Shown here piece after piece: positions 25,494 to 38,741 of a stretch of DNA of 64,000 nucleotides. The notes under the pieces are model-generated. The model had not been told where the DNA came from and did not search any database. It saw nothing but the letters and a program-made list of their open reading frames with translations. Position 1 is the first letter of the stretch. Each line of letters starts with the position of its first letter. The stretch is taken from NCBI RefSeq assembly GCF_963662255.1, contig NC_085047.1, forward strand, positions 10,966,347 through 11,030,346, written 5' to 3'. This DNA comes from Cinclus cinclus. Lineage: Eukaryota; Chordata; Aves; Passeriformes; Cinclidae. Both the position numbers and the translations under genes were made by a program.

Positions 25494-28400
25494 GACAGAG
25501 TACTCTGAAAGGGCAAGGAGGATGCTATCCCTTCCTCAAGCACACAACATGATCACCAGGTATCTTCAGGGGAGGTATTAGTCATGTTCCAAAACCCAAA
25601 CCAAGCTCCTCAGTGCATATGTCCATTAAGGACCCTCAGGTGGGTGAGCTGCCCACCAACACACACCCAGGGGTGCTCAAAGCACCTCCCTCCTGACCTT
25701 CCCTGGCCTGGGAGGGTCTGGGGTGCAGCTGGCTCTGCCTCCCCGGCTGTAGGGGGTGATGACTGGGGGCTGGTGGGCACTGCCTGTCTGTGGAGCACCC
25801 CCTCCATGGTTTGTCCATCAGACAAACCCCAAGCATGCACCTGGGGATCACACAGAGCAGCAAACCATGTAACAGAGCTATAGAGCTGGGAATAACAAGT
25901 AAGGGAGCCTAGTACCTTTGAGGCTGAGAAAATTACCACTCATTATGCTAAGTAATGCCTTATATCAGCATGTAAATAACTTTTCTTTGTAAGCAATCAC
26001 CAAAGCATTCTCAACAGAAAATTAATATATCTGATTTGTTTATATATTCACCTAATTTAGGGTAGAAAGATTTTTAAACTGAAACTAGATATGAAAGTGT
26101 GTCACAAAAATTTTTCTGAGCTATGTGTACTGATCCATTTTTATTTATACTTATAGAAACCCACACACACAATCACATGTTCTGTCTCTGTGATAGGCTG
26201 AATCAGATAAGGTGTTAAATATACAACCCTGTACTGTATGTTACAAGAGATTTCACTCATCTTCCTATTCCTGACAGCCATAGCTTTGGTGGGAAATTAA
26301 AAGTTAATTTTGTTTTTTTGTCCTTTTGTCTTTTTCCTTATCAGCAGTGTCTCCAAGGCATGCTAAAGTATTCTGAAAGTGACCTTCATTTAACTCATAT
26401 CATCCTGACACAAGTGATTTAGTCTCCATACTTGTAGGAGTAAACATAAGAAACACCCACTGACTGACAAATATTTCATCAGAATTCAGCCACATATTTG
26501 TTCCTGGGCATGGAGGGGAGGGTGTGTTAGAGGATGACCTCATTTAGTGAGGCATCATCATTTGAGTTCACCATCAGTATACGGATGCTACCACTGCCTT
26601 TTGCACTCTCAACCTGTACCTTCTTGTCTTCCCTTAAGGGTTGCTGTATTTTTGTGACCCGTTCCATGCGCAGCTGCCATGCACTGATGTTGCTATGATT
26701 TCCCAGATGGACACAGATCTTTTAATCAAACCTGACTCGGACAAGGATTTTCCCATTTTCAAACCTACTCCTAGATCAAGCAGACAAGCAAATTTTGAAT
26801 GCTTAAACATATAGAAGCTAGACAAATAATGTAGGGAGGAGCACAGCCATACATCCAGTTCTGCTGGGGCTTGTTTTTTTCCAGGACTGTAGTGACACCA
26901 CTGATCAGTGGGGAAATCCAGTGGGGAAATCTCTGCACTCCCAGCTATTCTCATATAGAAGTCCTTTGCTGGACTGGAGTCTGGAGGGCAGCTGAAACAG
27001 CTTTCAATATATTAATTACCTGTGATTTACACTTGTGAGGTAGTGGTGGTAGCTTATTAGATACAGTACAAATGTGAAAAGCAACAGAGATGGAAAAAAT
27101 TGATGGAGATAAGGGTTTTAGTCATTGACTGGGGAAAAAATCTCAAGAAAAGGAAACAAAGATCTAGCATGTAGCAATAAACTGAGTCAAACATGCTCTT
27201 GAAGACATAGCACAACTTTTTTTTCTGAAAGAGTTTAATACTCAAAGCATCAGAGAATATGTTCTGGGTTTTACAAAACAGATGTCACAGGATTATCAAG
27301 AAAGGTGATTTCAGCAGTACAATATCACAGAGACCTGGGCTAGAAAACCATGTGAAAAAGTGAAAGACTATTGTGGCAGACACAGTAAAGGCCATAAGGC
27401 TACAGATACAGAAGGAAGAACACATGCACTGGAGATGCTTTATGAGTGCTTTTGGTATAGTATTGAAAAAATAGTATATAAAAAATAATGGAAAAAACGC
27501 CTCAGAGACACCACATTCAAGAGTAGCTTAAGACAGCACTCAAACAGCAACCAAATGAAAACTCAGCTTTGACTGCAGATGACACCACCACAAACAATTT
27601 GTCTGTGTAAGGTGAGGGCACACACCCCCCCTCACTCCTGGGCAGAGAGCTGCTACAGCACTCATCTGCATGGCACCAATGTTACTAGATTTTGAAAGAA
27701 CTTCATCATGCCCACAGGAGAATGGGAAATAGTTATTTCTTCCATTTGGCTTGGTGATTTACTGTGCTGCTCACAGCTGCCTGTGCCATGTCTCCATGCA
27801 TTTCCTCCTCTGCTGACTCCATAGCAGACAGAACTAACCCAACTGGAAGTGCCTGTTCACTCCTGGCTTAGCAAGAGTGCCCCAGATGACTCCCTGGACA
27901 CAAAGCAAGAAGCTTACAGAATTGACCCACTGCTCGTTTAAGTCTGACTCCTCTTTGCTAAGAGGATCTCCCATCTTCTGCTGAAAGCTTTGACAGAGGG
28001 TGCAGAGTTCACGTCTCTCTCAAAAATACTTCGTTGTGTAGCACCTTTCTATCTCATACAGTGGAAAAGAAAAACCATGTAGGTTCATGTGAACCTCTCT
28101 TTCTGACTCACATTTGCCCACTGCCAGGCCTTTGCATGCTGTTGTGAATCTTGACAAGCTATTCTCATTTTCACTTCAGATCTGTGTTTTGACTCAACAG
28201 CAGCAGAAAAATAGGTCACAGAAAAATGACCTGGATACTTAACCACTCAAAGGAGATTTCTCTCTGAATTTTAGGGGAGAAAAATAAATTAGGCACTGGG
28301 CATTTAAAATAAAATAAAAATTAAAGAAATCTTCCAAACAGCAGGAGCTACCGAGGACCCATTATAACAAAACTGATACAAGAAGAATCAGTTCACTTGG

Positions 28401-30411
28401 ATTTACATTTAGTTTAGCACAATTTGAATGAATATCTACCATACAAAGGAAACATTTTCATTGCAAAACGCAATGACAGTTTTATCATTCAACAATATTA
28501 CATGTGGGATTTTATCAAGGAACAAAGCCCACCTTGTGAAAAGCATTTTGAAGAGGTTATATCTATCAGAGCCATCTCATCCAAAACAGGACTCAAGACC
28601 TGGCCATACAGATACAGCAGTTAGGGACATGAGTCAACTTCATGAACTTAAATGAGATTGCACAACAGCTTAAACTATTTGAAGGACATGAGGCTAAATC
28701 AGTTGATCCCTAGGAAACCTGAACTCTTTGGTTGCAAAGCTTCTTGTTACTATTTTGACATATTTAGAAAGAAACAAAAAGTTCTAGCAACAAACCCAGC
28801 AGGTATGTAGGTGCCATGTCAGAGAGCATAAAGATGTACTTCAATCCTGCTGCAAGGACCAGCATGTCAGGAAGCAAGGAAGTGGAAGTGATTTCCCAAG
28901 TCACAGTGTGCACACACAGAGCCACTCCGTGTTTCAATACACAGCTGCTGTGAGAACACCTCTGTGCTTGTGTCTGCTCTCCCCATCAACACAGACAGGT
29001 CTCCTGCAGCAACAGGAACTGTCAGGAGAAGGAATCAAGTTGGGGTTTGGGTATAATTTGTTTGTTTGTTTTTAAAACTCAAACCTAGTCCTGGCTTTGT
29101 GTACTTGTACCAGAATCCCATTTCTATTAATCCAGTTAGGGATCAAAACCAGAGCCTGTAACTAATCTGTGTAATTTAACTTGTAGCTTTAGTTTTGAAT
29201 ATTATATTCCTCCAATGAATACTTGTTTGCAGAAATTATTTAGTAAATCCTACTATGCAGCACATAAATCAAACTGAAGTAGAAGCAAAACTAATGAAGG
29301 ACTAATAGCCAACAAATTAGTCACTGAGCTCTATCCAATGCCTTCTCTCCAATGCAGCAAAGTACTACATATGAATAATGGTGGTACTTCTTTCCACTCT
29401 CCTTGTTTTGTCTTCTTTTAAGGGAGAGGTTCGGTTGACATACCATCATCTCACTCATTAAAACATCTTTAATTGCATTATAGCCACCCTTTATGTCTCT
29501 TAAATATACGAACATACACACAGCTGGCATTTTCAGCTCCATTTTGAACACATCATCTACAAATTCTTGTTTTGTAAGCACTTGAATTTCTGAATGGTTT
29601 ATTTTTCTTTCTCTGACACCTGTCACATTCCTGAAGGGTTTATGCTTTTTAAAGGGCCAATACAACTGCAAAAGCTATAATTTCAGATATTTTGACATAT
29701 ATATAGAACTCAAATCCATCTCAATTTGGTCTGAAAATTTCATATCGACTTCCTTAAGAATTACTTAAAAAAAATTAGATTTGTATGTGAGAGAGCAGAA
29801 TAAATTATATTTAAGAGCTCATCTAATACATTAAAAAACTAATAGCTAACTTTATTGAAAAATCATATTTGCAGCTCATGTAATAGATTAAAAATTCCAA
29901 CCATCCTTATTAATGCTTTTAGTCCTTCTACCCAGTTTTTCCTCTTTCTTCCATATTCCTTCTACTTGCTTTATTCTTTACATCCATGCTTCTTTTCCCT
30001 CTTGCTGAACTAATTCTGCATACCTCCATACATTAAAATTGCCTTTCTTAAAAGACTCCTCTTCTTGCTTCCCTGTATCTTTCGTACTATTTTCAGCCCT
30101 TTTTTCCTTGGCCTGTCTTCTGTGGTCTCTCCCAGGTTAGGGACCAGCCTGCACGGGACAGTCTAGCTCAGGATGGACTCCTCCCTCAGCCCTGTGGCAC
30201 CACGGGGCAGGTGGTCCCCGCAGGGTGCCCTGGCCATGTTGCTGCCAGCCCTCCAGGCTGGCTTTGGGTCAGGAGCACCAGCTGCACACACTGGTTTCCT
30301 TCTCCACGTGGGCAGGGAAGGAACCCTTCTGCTTGACCCAAGCAAGGGGAGGAATGTTGTGAGGGATGATGCTGTGGAGTACCCCAGCCCTGCAGACACA
30401 AGAGTTGAGTC
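25494..30411. other. Unique non-coding stretch
   Basis: No gene or known repeat was recognised. 25580-25940 is GC-rich and open in several frames on both strands, which I attribute to composition. A short (TTTG)n occurs at 29047-29072. A 116-codon frame on the minus strand (29321-29671) has no ATG until well inside and no recognisable domain. Confidence 0.55.
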
Positions 30412-30688
30412 TCAGGCTCCGATGTCAAGATTTATTCTTTCAGTCCTTGCCTTGTTCCAGCTCTGGTTTAATTTTCTCTTCACAGACCTCTTCTGCACCT
30501 CATGTATTTTTTCACAAAAAGACACAAAAGCTTTAGCAGCAGCTTTAAGCTGCAATGCTTCTGTTATTACATGACTTGCAGGAACATGGGGAACATCCTT
30601 CCCTGGCCTCTTGGAAACGGACTTGTCTGCTCCATAGTCTGGCACACATTTCATACATGAGGAGGGTTTCAGAAACTCATGGGGCATG
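30412..30688 (-). pseudogene. Possible terminal coding exon or pseudogene fragment, unidentified
   Basis: On the minus strand a good 3' splice site, pyrimidine-rich CCCAGCCCCTCTTTCTCAG, ends at 30689. It is followed by 92 sense codons and TGA (30414-30412). The predicted segment starts MPHEFLKPSSCMKC. It continues with a Lys/Ala-rich, probably helical stretch (LQLKAAAKAFVSFCEKIHE) and a basic C-terminus ending in NLDIGA. Codon choice and the mix of charged residues look more protein-like than other open frames here. The frame stays open upstream through the acceptor to a TAG near 30788. An AATAAA overlaps the last codons, and another lies on the minus strand near 29975-29970. I do not recognise the family and found no further exon nearby. 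It could be a real last exon, a retrocopy fragment or chance. Confidence 0.3.
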
Positions 30689-30789
30689 CTGAGAAAGAGG
30701 GGCTGGGTGGCTGTGCTCACCTCAGCTCGGAGACCACAAACACCACCAATGCTAAGACACTGTCTCTGCTTTGCAGTGACACTTCCCTA

Positions 30790-32285
30790 CTGTGCTGAAT
30801 CCTTGTGGAGACATGCCAGTTTTGCAAAATGTTGCCTGGAACTGGGCTGAGGAGATAAACCCCTCAGCTCCAGGCTGATCAGAATCCAGCACACTGTTCC
30901 TTATCTCCAGCCCTCCCAATAAAAGCTCTCATACCCTTACAGGCATCATGGTGTTTGCCACATTAGATTTGTAGGCAAGAACCTCCAGTGGCAGTTTCCA
31001 CACACATAAGCAGAAGCTGGAGAGCACTAAGCCAGAGGACTGTCCTCATGCTCAGCCTCAATGAAAGCCCTGCTACTTTGTCTATTTATGGCATGTCCAA
31101 GTCACCCATCACCATGGCAGCTAAGCACAGAGGGGAAAACCCTGCAGGACTGGAGTAGATCAGACAGCAGCACCTGTAAGACATAACCACAACACTGTAT
31201 GTCACATCCTCCCCTGGCTGCTGCCGTGACCCATTTATGACTTCTACCTGAAATCTGTGCACTGCAGAAAAGTTTTATTAACGTACCCAAACTACACTCT
31301 TCAAAGGTCTTACACTAGCAATACAGGAAGCCAGAACATAAAAGCAGGCCAGAAAAAGAAAAATACAATATTCAGACTAAAATAGAAAACAAATCTCATT
31401 GAAATTAACATTGTAAAATACACTGCAGTGAGCCAAGCTAAGAAGAATGCATTCAGCTCACACTGTGCCTCAAGCAACTTCAAAGGGGAAAAAAAATACA
31501 CATTTAAAGTATAAACAGAAGCAGCTCAGGTTTGTCATCAGCACAGAAAACTGAAGAGTGTGAATTTGGTCCAAAATCAAAACCACAGGTCTGTGGGCAG
31601 GTGCTCCCATGAGGGGAGACAAATACCCTGAGAATTTTCAGCCTCCCTCCAGCTTACTGACTTAAGTTATATTTCTTCCTCCTTTTATATACATTGACAT
31701 CAACAGAAAGTTAAATGTGTTACTAATACTTTATATTTTCTTTGGCCATTTCCAACAGGGAACACGTGATCTGACATCCAGACACTGCTGAATACAGAAC
31801 TGTAGTAACCCATTTCTGTAAGAATCAGCCCTTGTGACCAAAGAGGGAAACGCCACCATTTGTGAACATACAAGTCAGAAGTGCCTTCTTGAAAATCTCC
31901 TGAAAATGACCAAAATCTAAAATTATAATGAGGCTTTCCCTTTTTTGGTGGGACAGACCTTCTCCCCATGCTGCAGATAGAGAGACACATCTCTGTTGAT
32001 CACACATTCTTATAAAATTTGGGTAAGGCACAGGTATGAAACCTGAGGTGCCAAAGATCTAGAGTGGATTCTACAGCCTGTGGCACTCCAGTTTCCTAAG
32101 GAACTCTGTCAGACTGGCACTCCCTGCCCAAAGTAGCTACAGGTCTTCGGACACAAGCAGAAGATATCCTAACCCTGATCAACCCCTCTTTCTGCCTCTC
32201 TTGCTGGGAAAAGGGATTAACTGGTAGGATAATCAGACATTGTTTACTCTCCTGAACCCATGCAGAAAAGATTAAGGCCAAACCC
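30790..32285. other. Unique sequence, no further exon found
   Basis: I looked here for upstream exons of the 30412-30688 candidate on the minus strand and found none that is convincing. No repeat was recognised. Confidence 0.5.
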
Positions 32286-32344
32286 CCATTGCAGGGGGGT
32301 TGGAACTAAATGAACTTCAAGGACCCATTCCATAATTCTGTGAA
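32286..32344 (+). mobile_element. CR1 LINE 3' tail, very short
   Basis: About 60 bp of CR1 3' terminus: GCAGGGGGGTTGGAACTAAA, a diverged middle, GGACCCATTCC and the end ATAATTCTGTGAA. The 5' truncation lies inside the last 70 bp of the element. Confidence 0.85.
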
Positions 32345-35300
32345 GGTTTTAGTAAGTGGAAGCCTACAGTTTGTAAGACCATACCAAGGCACATAAATGA
32401 TCTGATCTTTTTTCCTTTTTTAAAAAACACTAATCTCCCTGTAACTCTGTGAATGAATACCTTCTGGTAATCCAACGTCTATATGTCTTGAGTCAAGATT
32501 AAAAGTGGTATTTGAGTAAGAAAATTATCCTATGGAAAAATTAAAAGTTTGGAAAGAGTTAAGAATAGACAATAGCACTCCTATAATACCAACTGAGTCA
32601 AAACTCCAAGCAAAGCAAAAGAGCAAGGAGAAGGAACAGTGAAATATTAAATGCAGTTGCTTCTTCTATTTGCAGATTAATAATTCAAGACCTATATTTA
32701 TTTATTCATACTAATTGACCGAAGAAGTTATGCTGTGGAATAGCTGAAGAGAAACTAATTGCTGTCTCATTTTATTTTAATAGTATATTAAAACGCAGGC
32801 TAGACTGGAGACCTCTTCTCGACTTGTGCTGATGTTATCTGCCCTGAGACACTGGCAACTGGCCAGGGACTTGCCTACACCGATATTTAGGGCTAACCTT
32901 AGGAGTCAGATTAGGTGATTGTGCCTTTGGCTATAATGGACCACAAATGTGAAGCTCATTTCTTTTTGAGATGAATCTTTCCATTTTTTTTTTCCCACTT
33001 AAGTTGGTGTTATCATTTGTTCAGGCTGTGCAAAGGGTCCTTAAAGTAGATGTAAATGAATTTTGCAAAACCCACACAGGACCCCTTAATACCATTGGAA
33101 TAATTGGGGCTTAACTGCAGTGAGTCCTGCAGCACACTAAATACAGGCATTCCCAAGCATTTCTACAGGCTCATAACTAACACTCCCACAAGAAAAATGA
33201 GACCAAAAAAATGCAATACACATTCTGCCATAGAGTCCTCTGTCAGTTCCTGATCCTTCAGTGTTTTCCCCACACAATTTCCATGCTCTCCTGGTAACTA
33301 TATCGATGGCACTCTGGTGTGGACAGGCCTTTTTCTTCTCTGTCTCTGACCTCAGGTCTGGGACCCCTCAACACACCCTTCTCATCTCCCACCCCAGCCC
33401 AACTCCTGCACATTCCCAGACCCTTTCATTGGCAGAAAGGCTGCCACCGTGGCTAAAGGTGGAGACCTCATGCCCAGAAGCTCTTCTGCTCAGCTGCCCT
33501 CCCCAGGGGCATCACCCCTTCTGCCACAGCAGGAAGGGGAGCAGCATGGCAGGCAGAAGGACAGAGCCACAGCTCCTGCACCATGGGCCAAGGCAGAGGA
33601 GCCAACAAGCCACACCAAAAACCTGACAGTGTTCCAGTATCTCATCTCACACACGTAGGCAGATGTGCTGTTATGGGTACACCCCGCAAATCCCCCCTTG
33701 CAGAGCAGCACTCGGTGGGACAGGAAAGTCCCCCCGCACTCAGAGCCCAGCATTTAGGCTGGTTCACCCCACACAGCCAAACAACAAACCACTGAACTGG
33801 AGCCCTGGCAATTTACATACCCTTTGCACAGATACAAATAAGCTCAGAAGGTGAAAGGCAACAGAGGAGCAGGTCCTTTGAGTGCAGATGCTTTCATCTT
33901 GAAGTTTGCTAAGGACAGATGTGAAGACAGCTTAGAATCCCAGTTGTGCACATTCCACCTTTGAAGCTCTGCCCCTCTCCCAGCCCAAACTTTGCCATTT
34001 AGCACTCTCATTACCTTGTAAAGTCTGCTCCTCCCTTCAGCATTTCGTCCCTCTGCAGAGCAGCAAGCTGTTTCCCTCCCTTCCCAGGAATCTTAATTAA
34101 CGCACTTTTTTTCCTGTGTGTCTATTTCCCCCACACACTCCTTCATACATACCAGTAGCTTCACTCAGGTTTGTTTCAATGCTTTCAAAGTTATCTTTAA
34201 TTGCATTTTTGTTTTGCATAGGTCACAAGCTGACCTTCACACAAAACATAGCATGCATCAGAATTTGAGGGCTCGTTTTGTCTGCACAGGGTAACATGCA
34301 GAGCTACACCTGTACTGCTAATTTGGACAGATATGGCACTGGCTCTTTTAAACTATGATGGTTCCATACTTACAATAATGAAAGTAACAGCTTTCACTCC
34401 TCTATGCATATTCACATGATGCCAAACCTTCCTATCATCCCTCCAGACCCAATACTTTATTGACTGACCCAAAAAGGCTTTCCTGATTCTTCATGGTTTG
34501 ATTTCCTCTTAGCGAGCTGACTGACATCAGTTCAAAAGATCACTCCACTAGGAGTGCATTTAATAATTTAAAGATGGAGGAACCTCGTCCTGTTTGAGGT
34601 CCAGACAGGGCCTGATGGAGGACGGATAGATGGACACAGACAAAGCATGTTCCAGGGCTCTGAATTGGAGCTTACCAGCTCAGCTAGCAGGCAGACCAAG
34701 TGCAGGACAGCTTGTACAGTCACAGAAACTGCCTTCACACATATCTTATCATCCTTTTGTTTTAACACGTCTTGTTGCTTTTCTCCTTTGACCTCCGGGA
34801 GCCTTAGTAACCTTCCCTGGGAATTGCTCTGGTGGGAGCAGAGTTGCCACCTCTGCCTCTGAAGCCCTGTGTTATCTCCCTCCTGATACCAGCAATAGGG
34901 TGAAGAATCTGGAAATTCATCCAGGAGGCAAATAAATAACTTAAAATCCCTCTGACCTACAACTTCTGCTCAAAACCTTGGCAACAGTTCTCCCACAGAG
35001 AGACCAAAATGACCACTGAGTGGGGCTGGGGAGGGGGCTGGGAACCAGCTCTGTGACCTTCCCTGGGTCGTGCCCAACTGACAAATGAGACCTTGACTCC
35101 CAAGTTCCTGTAAAATCATCCAACAAAAGCAAGTCATTAGGAGCATATTCGGTCACAGAAAGCAGATTACTAATTACCCACACACCCGGCACTTGGAAAC
35201 AAGATTATTTGTGACATAACAGATTGTCACCATTGTAATCCAGAGCCTGTAAACACTTGTTAGTCGTCCACAGGCTAATGCAAATCTGTGCCAGTGTAGC

Positions 35301-38300
35301 TGTTTTTAGGTAGAGGTGATCTCAAAATACCAGATGCTAACATCTGAACCCTTTTCTGTGCCACTAATACTGTTCCCTGAATGCTTTCCCTGATGGCCTT
35401 AACCTAAATGTTGCCTGCACCTTCAATGGCTCTAAGACTGCATCTTTGGGGAATTCTTTTATAAATCAAACTTAGACACTATGACAGTTAGTGGAATTTT
35501 AGAGGGGAAAAAATATTTCCGAAATAATATTAAGAAGACTTGATTAACCTGTCCTTAGTTACAAGAACCTGTTGACTACATCATTAAATGATTAAAAAAT
35601 AGTAATTTAAATCAATGAACATTTTATTACTGGCACATAAGGCATCTTCAAACAGTTGTTCCACCACCTCATTCCCAAATGAATACATTTCAAGGGCTGA
35701 CTGATTCCAGGGTGGCATCTCAGGATTGTGACAAATTGTAGAATCACACATCAACAGGAAAACCCTGCAGAGCACCCAACTTTCCAAGGCATCCTGTAAA
35801 CTGAATGTGAAGGCAGAAGCGCTTGCAGGGGAAGTGTGGATGCACAGAAATAAGCAACAGTTTCACTGTGAGGGTTTTGGGTTGGCAGCTGTGCAAACAC
35901 AGACATTTTCCCTTAAAGAAGGCTAGCCAGAGCCAAGGCAAAGAGGAACTCTGCAGGGCAGCACAACACAAACATGAGGGGGATAATCACGTCTGTTCAG
36001 TAAATCAGATATTACTCAGTTATGAAAGTGGTGAGAATCAAAGGCTGCTAACCATGGCTTTGGTGCTCATCATGAAAATAGGACAACAAGAGCACTGTTG
36101 AAGGCATCTTCCAGTGATCGCTCCGTGCCCTCACCCACAGATTGCCCATCTCCTGGATTGGAGGAGTTTTCCAACAAGGTGATAAATGAAGAGCTGGTTC
36201 CTGCTCAACTCACAGAACCACACTTGGGCCCAGCATTCTGAGAACAGTAGCACTTGCCTGTGTTTTTGTTATTCGGGATTTATGGAAAACTTTGCATGGC
36301 ACCAGGTGGATATAGGAACATGATAATTACGTTTTTAAGCCATGATTAAGTCACAGTGAAACACTCACAAGGTGTATGCATTTGCAGAAGTAATGAGCCA
36401 TGAGAAAAGGTCTCCTGCACAAGTCCCTTAAAAGGCTGGATAAATTCCTTCTCTCTCAGAGATTCTGGAACTGAGTTATCTGAAAAGTGGTGTGAGCAGT
36501 GTGGAGAGTCATAGGAGGTAACTACAAAACAAGAGTACATACTTGTTCTGCTGTACCAGCTGCTGGCTTGAGACAAGGCAGTAATACCTGTGTACTTGCA
36601 AGGAAATTCTCATTTACTTGCTTGATAATAGTTTTAATACATTTGTAAACCTGGAGAAGCTCAAGTAACCCGTTGGAGGGAACAATAAAATACTTAAATT
36701 GCATGCAAGATTTTTGGCTAATGCACCTATATGTCACTTTGGATCTCATATCACCCCCAGCTCAAGAAAAGTTCACAACTTGTAAATGCGTATTTCTTAT
36801 TTTTCGGAGCACACAACACAACTGATGCCACCCGAAAGCAGCTCAGCAAGGAATACATTTTTCAGCTACCAGAAACTTTTCCTCCTGAGCTCATTGTTTC
36901 TTGGCCTGGCCCCTGGTAGCAGATGCCAGGAGCCTCACGGGGCCAGTGTGGTATCCAAGGGGTGCCGTGACACATGCCCAGCCCTCTCTGCAGGGGCAGC
37001 TGGGTAGCTCTTTCTGCAGCTGAACCAGGGCAGGACCTTTCTGCTGCTGCCCAAGGATTCCCCTCCGCTGGGAGGTTTCTCCCAGGGCCAGGTTGGCTGG
37101 CAGCATCAGGAAACAATCCCAACATGCTGTGAAACTAGGGCTGTAATATGTTAATGTGAAGACTTTTTCCAAGTAATCTTTACCATCTGTTGTCTCACAC
37201 TGATGTTAGTATTAATAATTTATAGGCCTTCTCCTAAGGCTGAGGAGGAAGCAGAATGCTAAGCTCTAAGACATGGACAGAATCAATTTTTTTTTTTTTT
37301 AATGAGATTGATGTTGCTTCATATGATTGCCTTGCCCAGAGAATATATGGTGCTCTTCAGCTTTCTGCTGCTGTTGCTTTTGTAAGCCTTTTACTGAAAA
37401 TAGCAGCAGCAAGATATTTATTTTAGTCCATTCCTCTGTTGCTTCTTTCTTTCTAAAATAAGGCATGCATCCTAGCTGGTACATAAGCAAAGTGCACGTA
37501 AAGGTCAGAGGCAAAGCATAAGCTGATAATATAAGTCGCATTATAGGATGCAGTCACTGCCAGGCAAGAGCAGGCAGGGCTCCTTCTTGTGCTATCCGAG
37601 GCACTGTTAGGCTGAAGGAGCACGGTTGTGCTACCAGTTTAAGCCAGCAGAATCTCCTTGCTATATTTAACCTTGATTTCCACAGAGACCAAATATGCAA
37701 ATGACAAAACGCGATGCACAGCAAACACTGCTTTCATAAGGGAGAGCTAAGTTATAGTCCCAAACAATCAAATCAGCCTTTCCTACTCACAAGGCTTCGC
37801 TTTAATCCCTTATTAACAGGATTAATAGCAGACTTACAGTTCATACCATCTTACTCCCCTTTTACACAAACCAATCTAGCTGCTTTCACAGAGGGACAGG
37901 TGGATTAATAGTCTTAGTCAAAAACTATGGTGATAATGCAGAAAATCAGCCAAAGGGAGGGATTCCAGGGCAAAAAATGGACAGCTGGAAGATTGCTATC
38001 AAAGCCATGCAGTGACTTCACCTGCAGATAGAAATGTGAAATGCGTGGGAGACCCTTCTGCTTCTAAATTGAAAAACAAAACAACCCCCCTGAAAGATAA
38101 ACAAGTACAGTAAAGGAATAAGTCTCTCTATTAATAAATGCTTACCAGAGGATAAACAAGTAAAGGGATAAAGAACCTGTGAAGCTCAGAAATGTGGAGG
38201 CATTCGCCGAAACATAACTCCACTATGAAATGCAAAGCTCTGACAGACTGTTATACAATCTTTGATTTCTTTTAATAACACTTGAAGGTCAAATGCCTCA

Positions 38301-38419
38301 GCTCTTCCTGGAAATCCTAAAAAGACTGGGTGGCTCCCCAAGTTAGAAAGGAACTGCCACATCGTATGTTGTGCAACACAGAGCTATTGACTGAGGTATA
38401 TTACATTACCTCCAGCAGC
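32345..38419. other. Unique non-coding stretch upstream of the candidate promoter
   Basis: No gene was recognised. 33250-33800 and 36880-37110 are GC-richer and give overlapping open frames up to 121 codons without domains. A T14 run lies near 37287. An imperfect direct repeat sharing GATAAACAAGTA occurs near 38097 and 38152. A G-quadruplex motif at 35022 is listed separately. Confidence 0.5.
35022..35042 (+). other. Predicted G-quadruplex motif
   Basis: Four G-runs (35022-35025, 35028-35031, 35033-35037, 35040-35042) are separated by loops of 2, 1 and 2 nt. This meets the usual G3+N1-7 definition with very short loops, which favours a stable fold. There is no gene context. Confidence 0.75.
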
Positions 38420-38444
38420 TGACTCAGGCCCAGTTGTTATAAAA
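38416..38444 (+). promoter_or_regulatory. Candidate core promoter: E-box, AP-1/half-MARE, TATA box
   Basis: CAGCTG (E-box, 38416-38421) overlaps TGACTCA (AP-1 consensus, 38420-38426; the surrounding GCTGACTCAG also resembles a Maf half-site). A TATAAAA box lies at 38438-38444. The TATA box sits at the upstream edge of a small CpG island, which places an expected start near 38465-38475. Order and spacing are those of a TATA-type promoter on the plus strand. The motifs are seen directly; activity is inferred. Confidence 0.5.
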
Positions 38445-38741
38445 GGCTTTGGCACCCGGGCGAGCAGCACGTAGGAGTCACACGCCCGGGGCGGCCGGAC
38501 CCCGGGCTGGCCAAGGTCGGGGGAGTCAGGCTGGGTTACCCCAGTTCACACCGAGCTATCCACAGGCATCGCTTACTCATTACCGGAGCAGCAGGACACT
38601 GTCTGGGGCGGAAAAAAATTAACCCTTCCCCCGCTCCGCTTATCAAAGATAAAAAACAGGACCAGGATGCGCAGGCTGGTGGAGCCCCCGCGGCTGGACC
38701 GCTGCTGAGGTAGCTTTGATGCTTCAAAAGGAGCGGTGGAG
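38445..38741 (+). other. CpG island and candidate non-coding first exon
   Basis: About 20 CpG dinucleotides fall in roughly 290 bp of GC-rich sequence, close to the number expected from base composition. The rest of the window is strongly CpG-depleted, so this points to an unmethylated promoter. If transcription starts about 25-30 bp below the TATA box, the exon would run from near 38468 to 38741, where GGAG|GTAAGG is a near-perfect splice donor (GT at 38742-38743). Internal ATGs are poor. One at 38667 opens a 13-codon frame that closes at TGA 38706-38708. One at 38719 stays open into the donor but has T at -3. The exon is thus probably 5' UTR or part of a long non-coding RNA. The rest of the gene is not identifiable in the window. 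Confidence 0.45.

Noticed and set aside
25584..25939. Overlapping open frames on both strands
   Set aside because: GC-rich patch with few stops. Several frames are open at once, and proline/serine-rich products are typical of chance.
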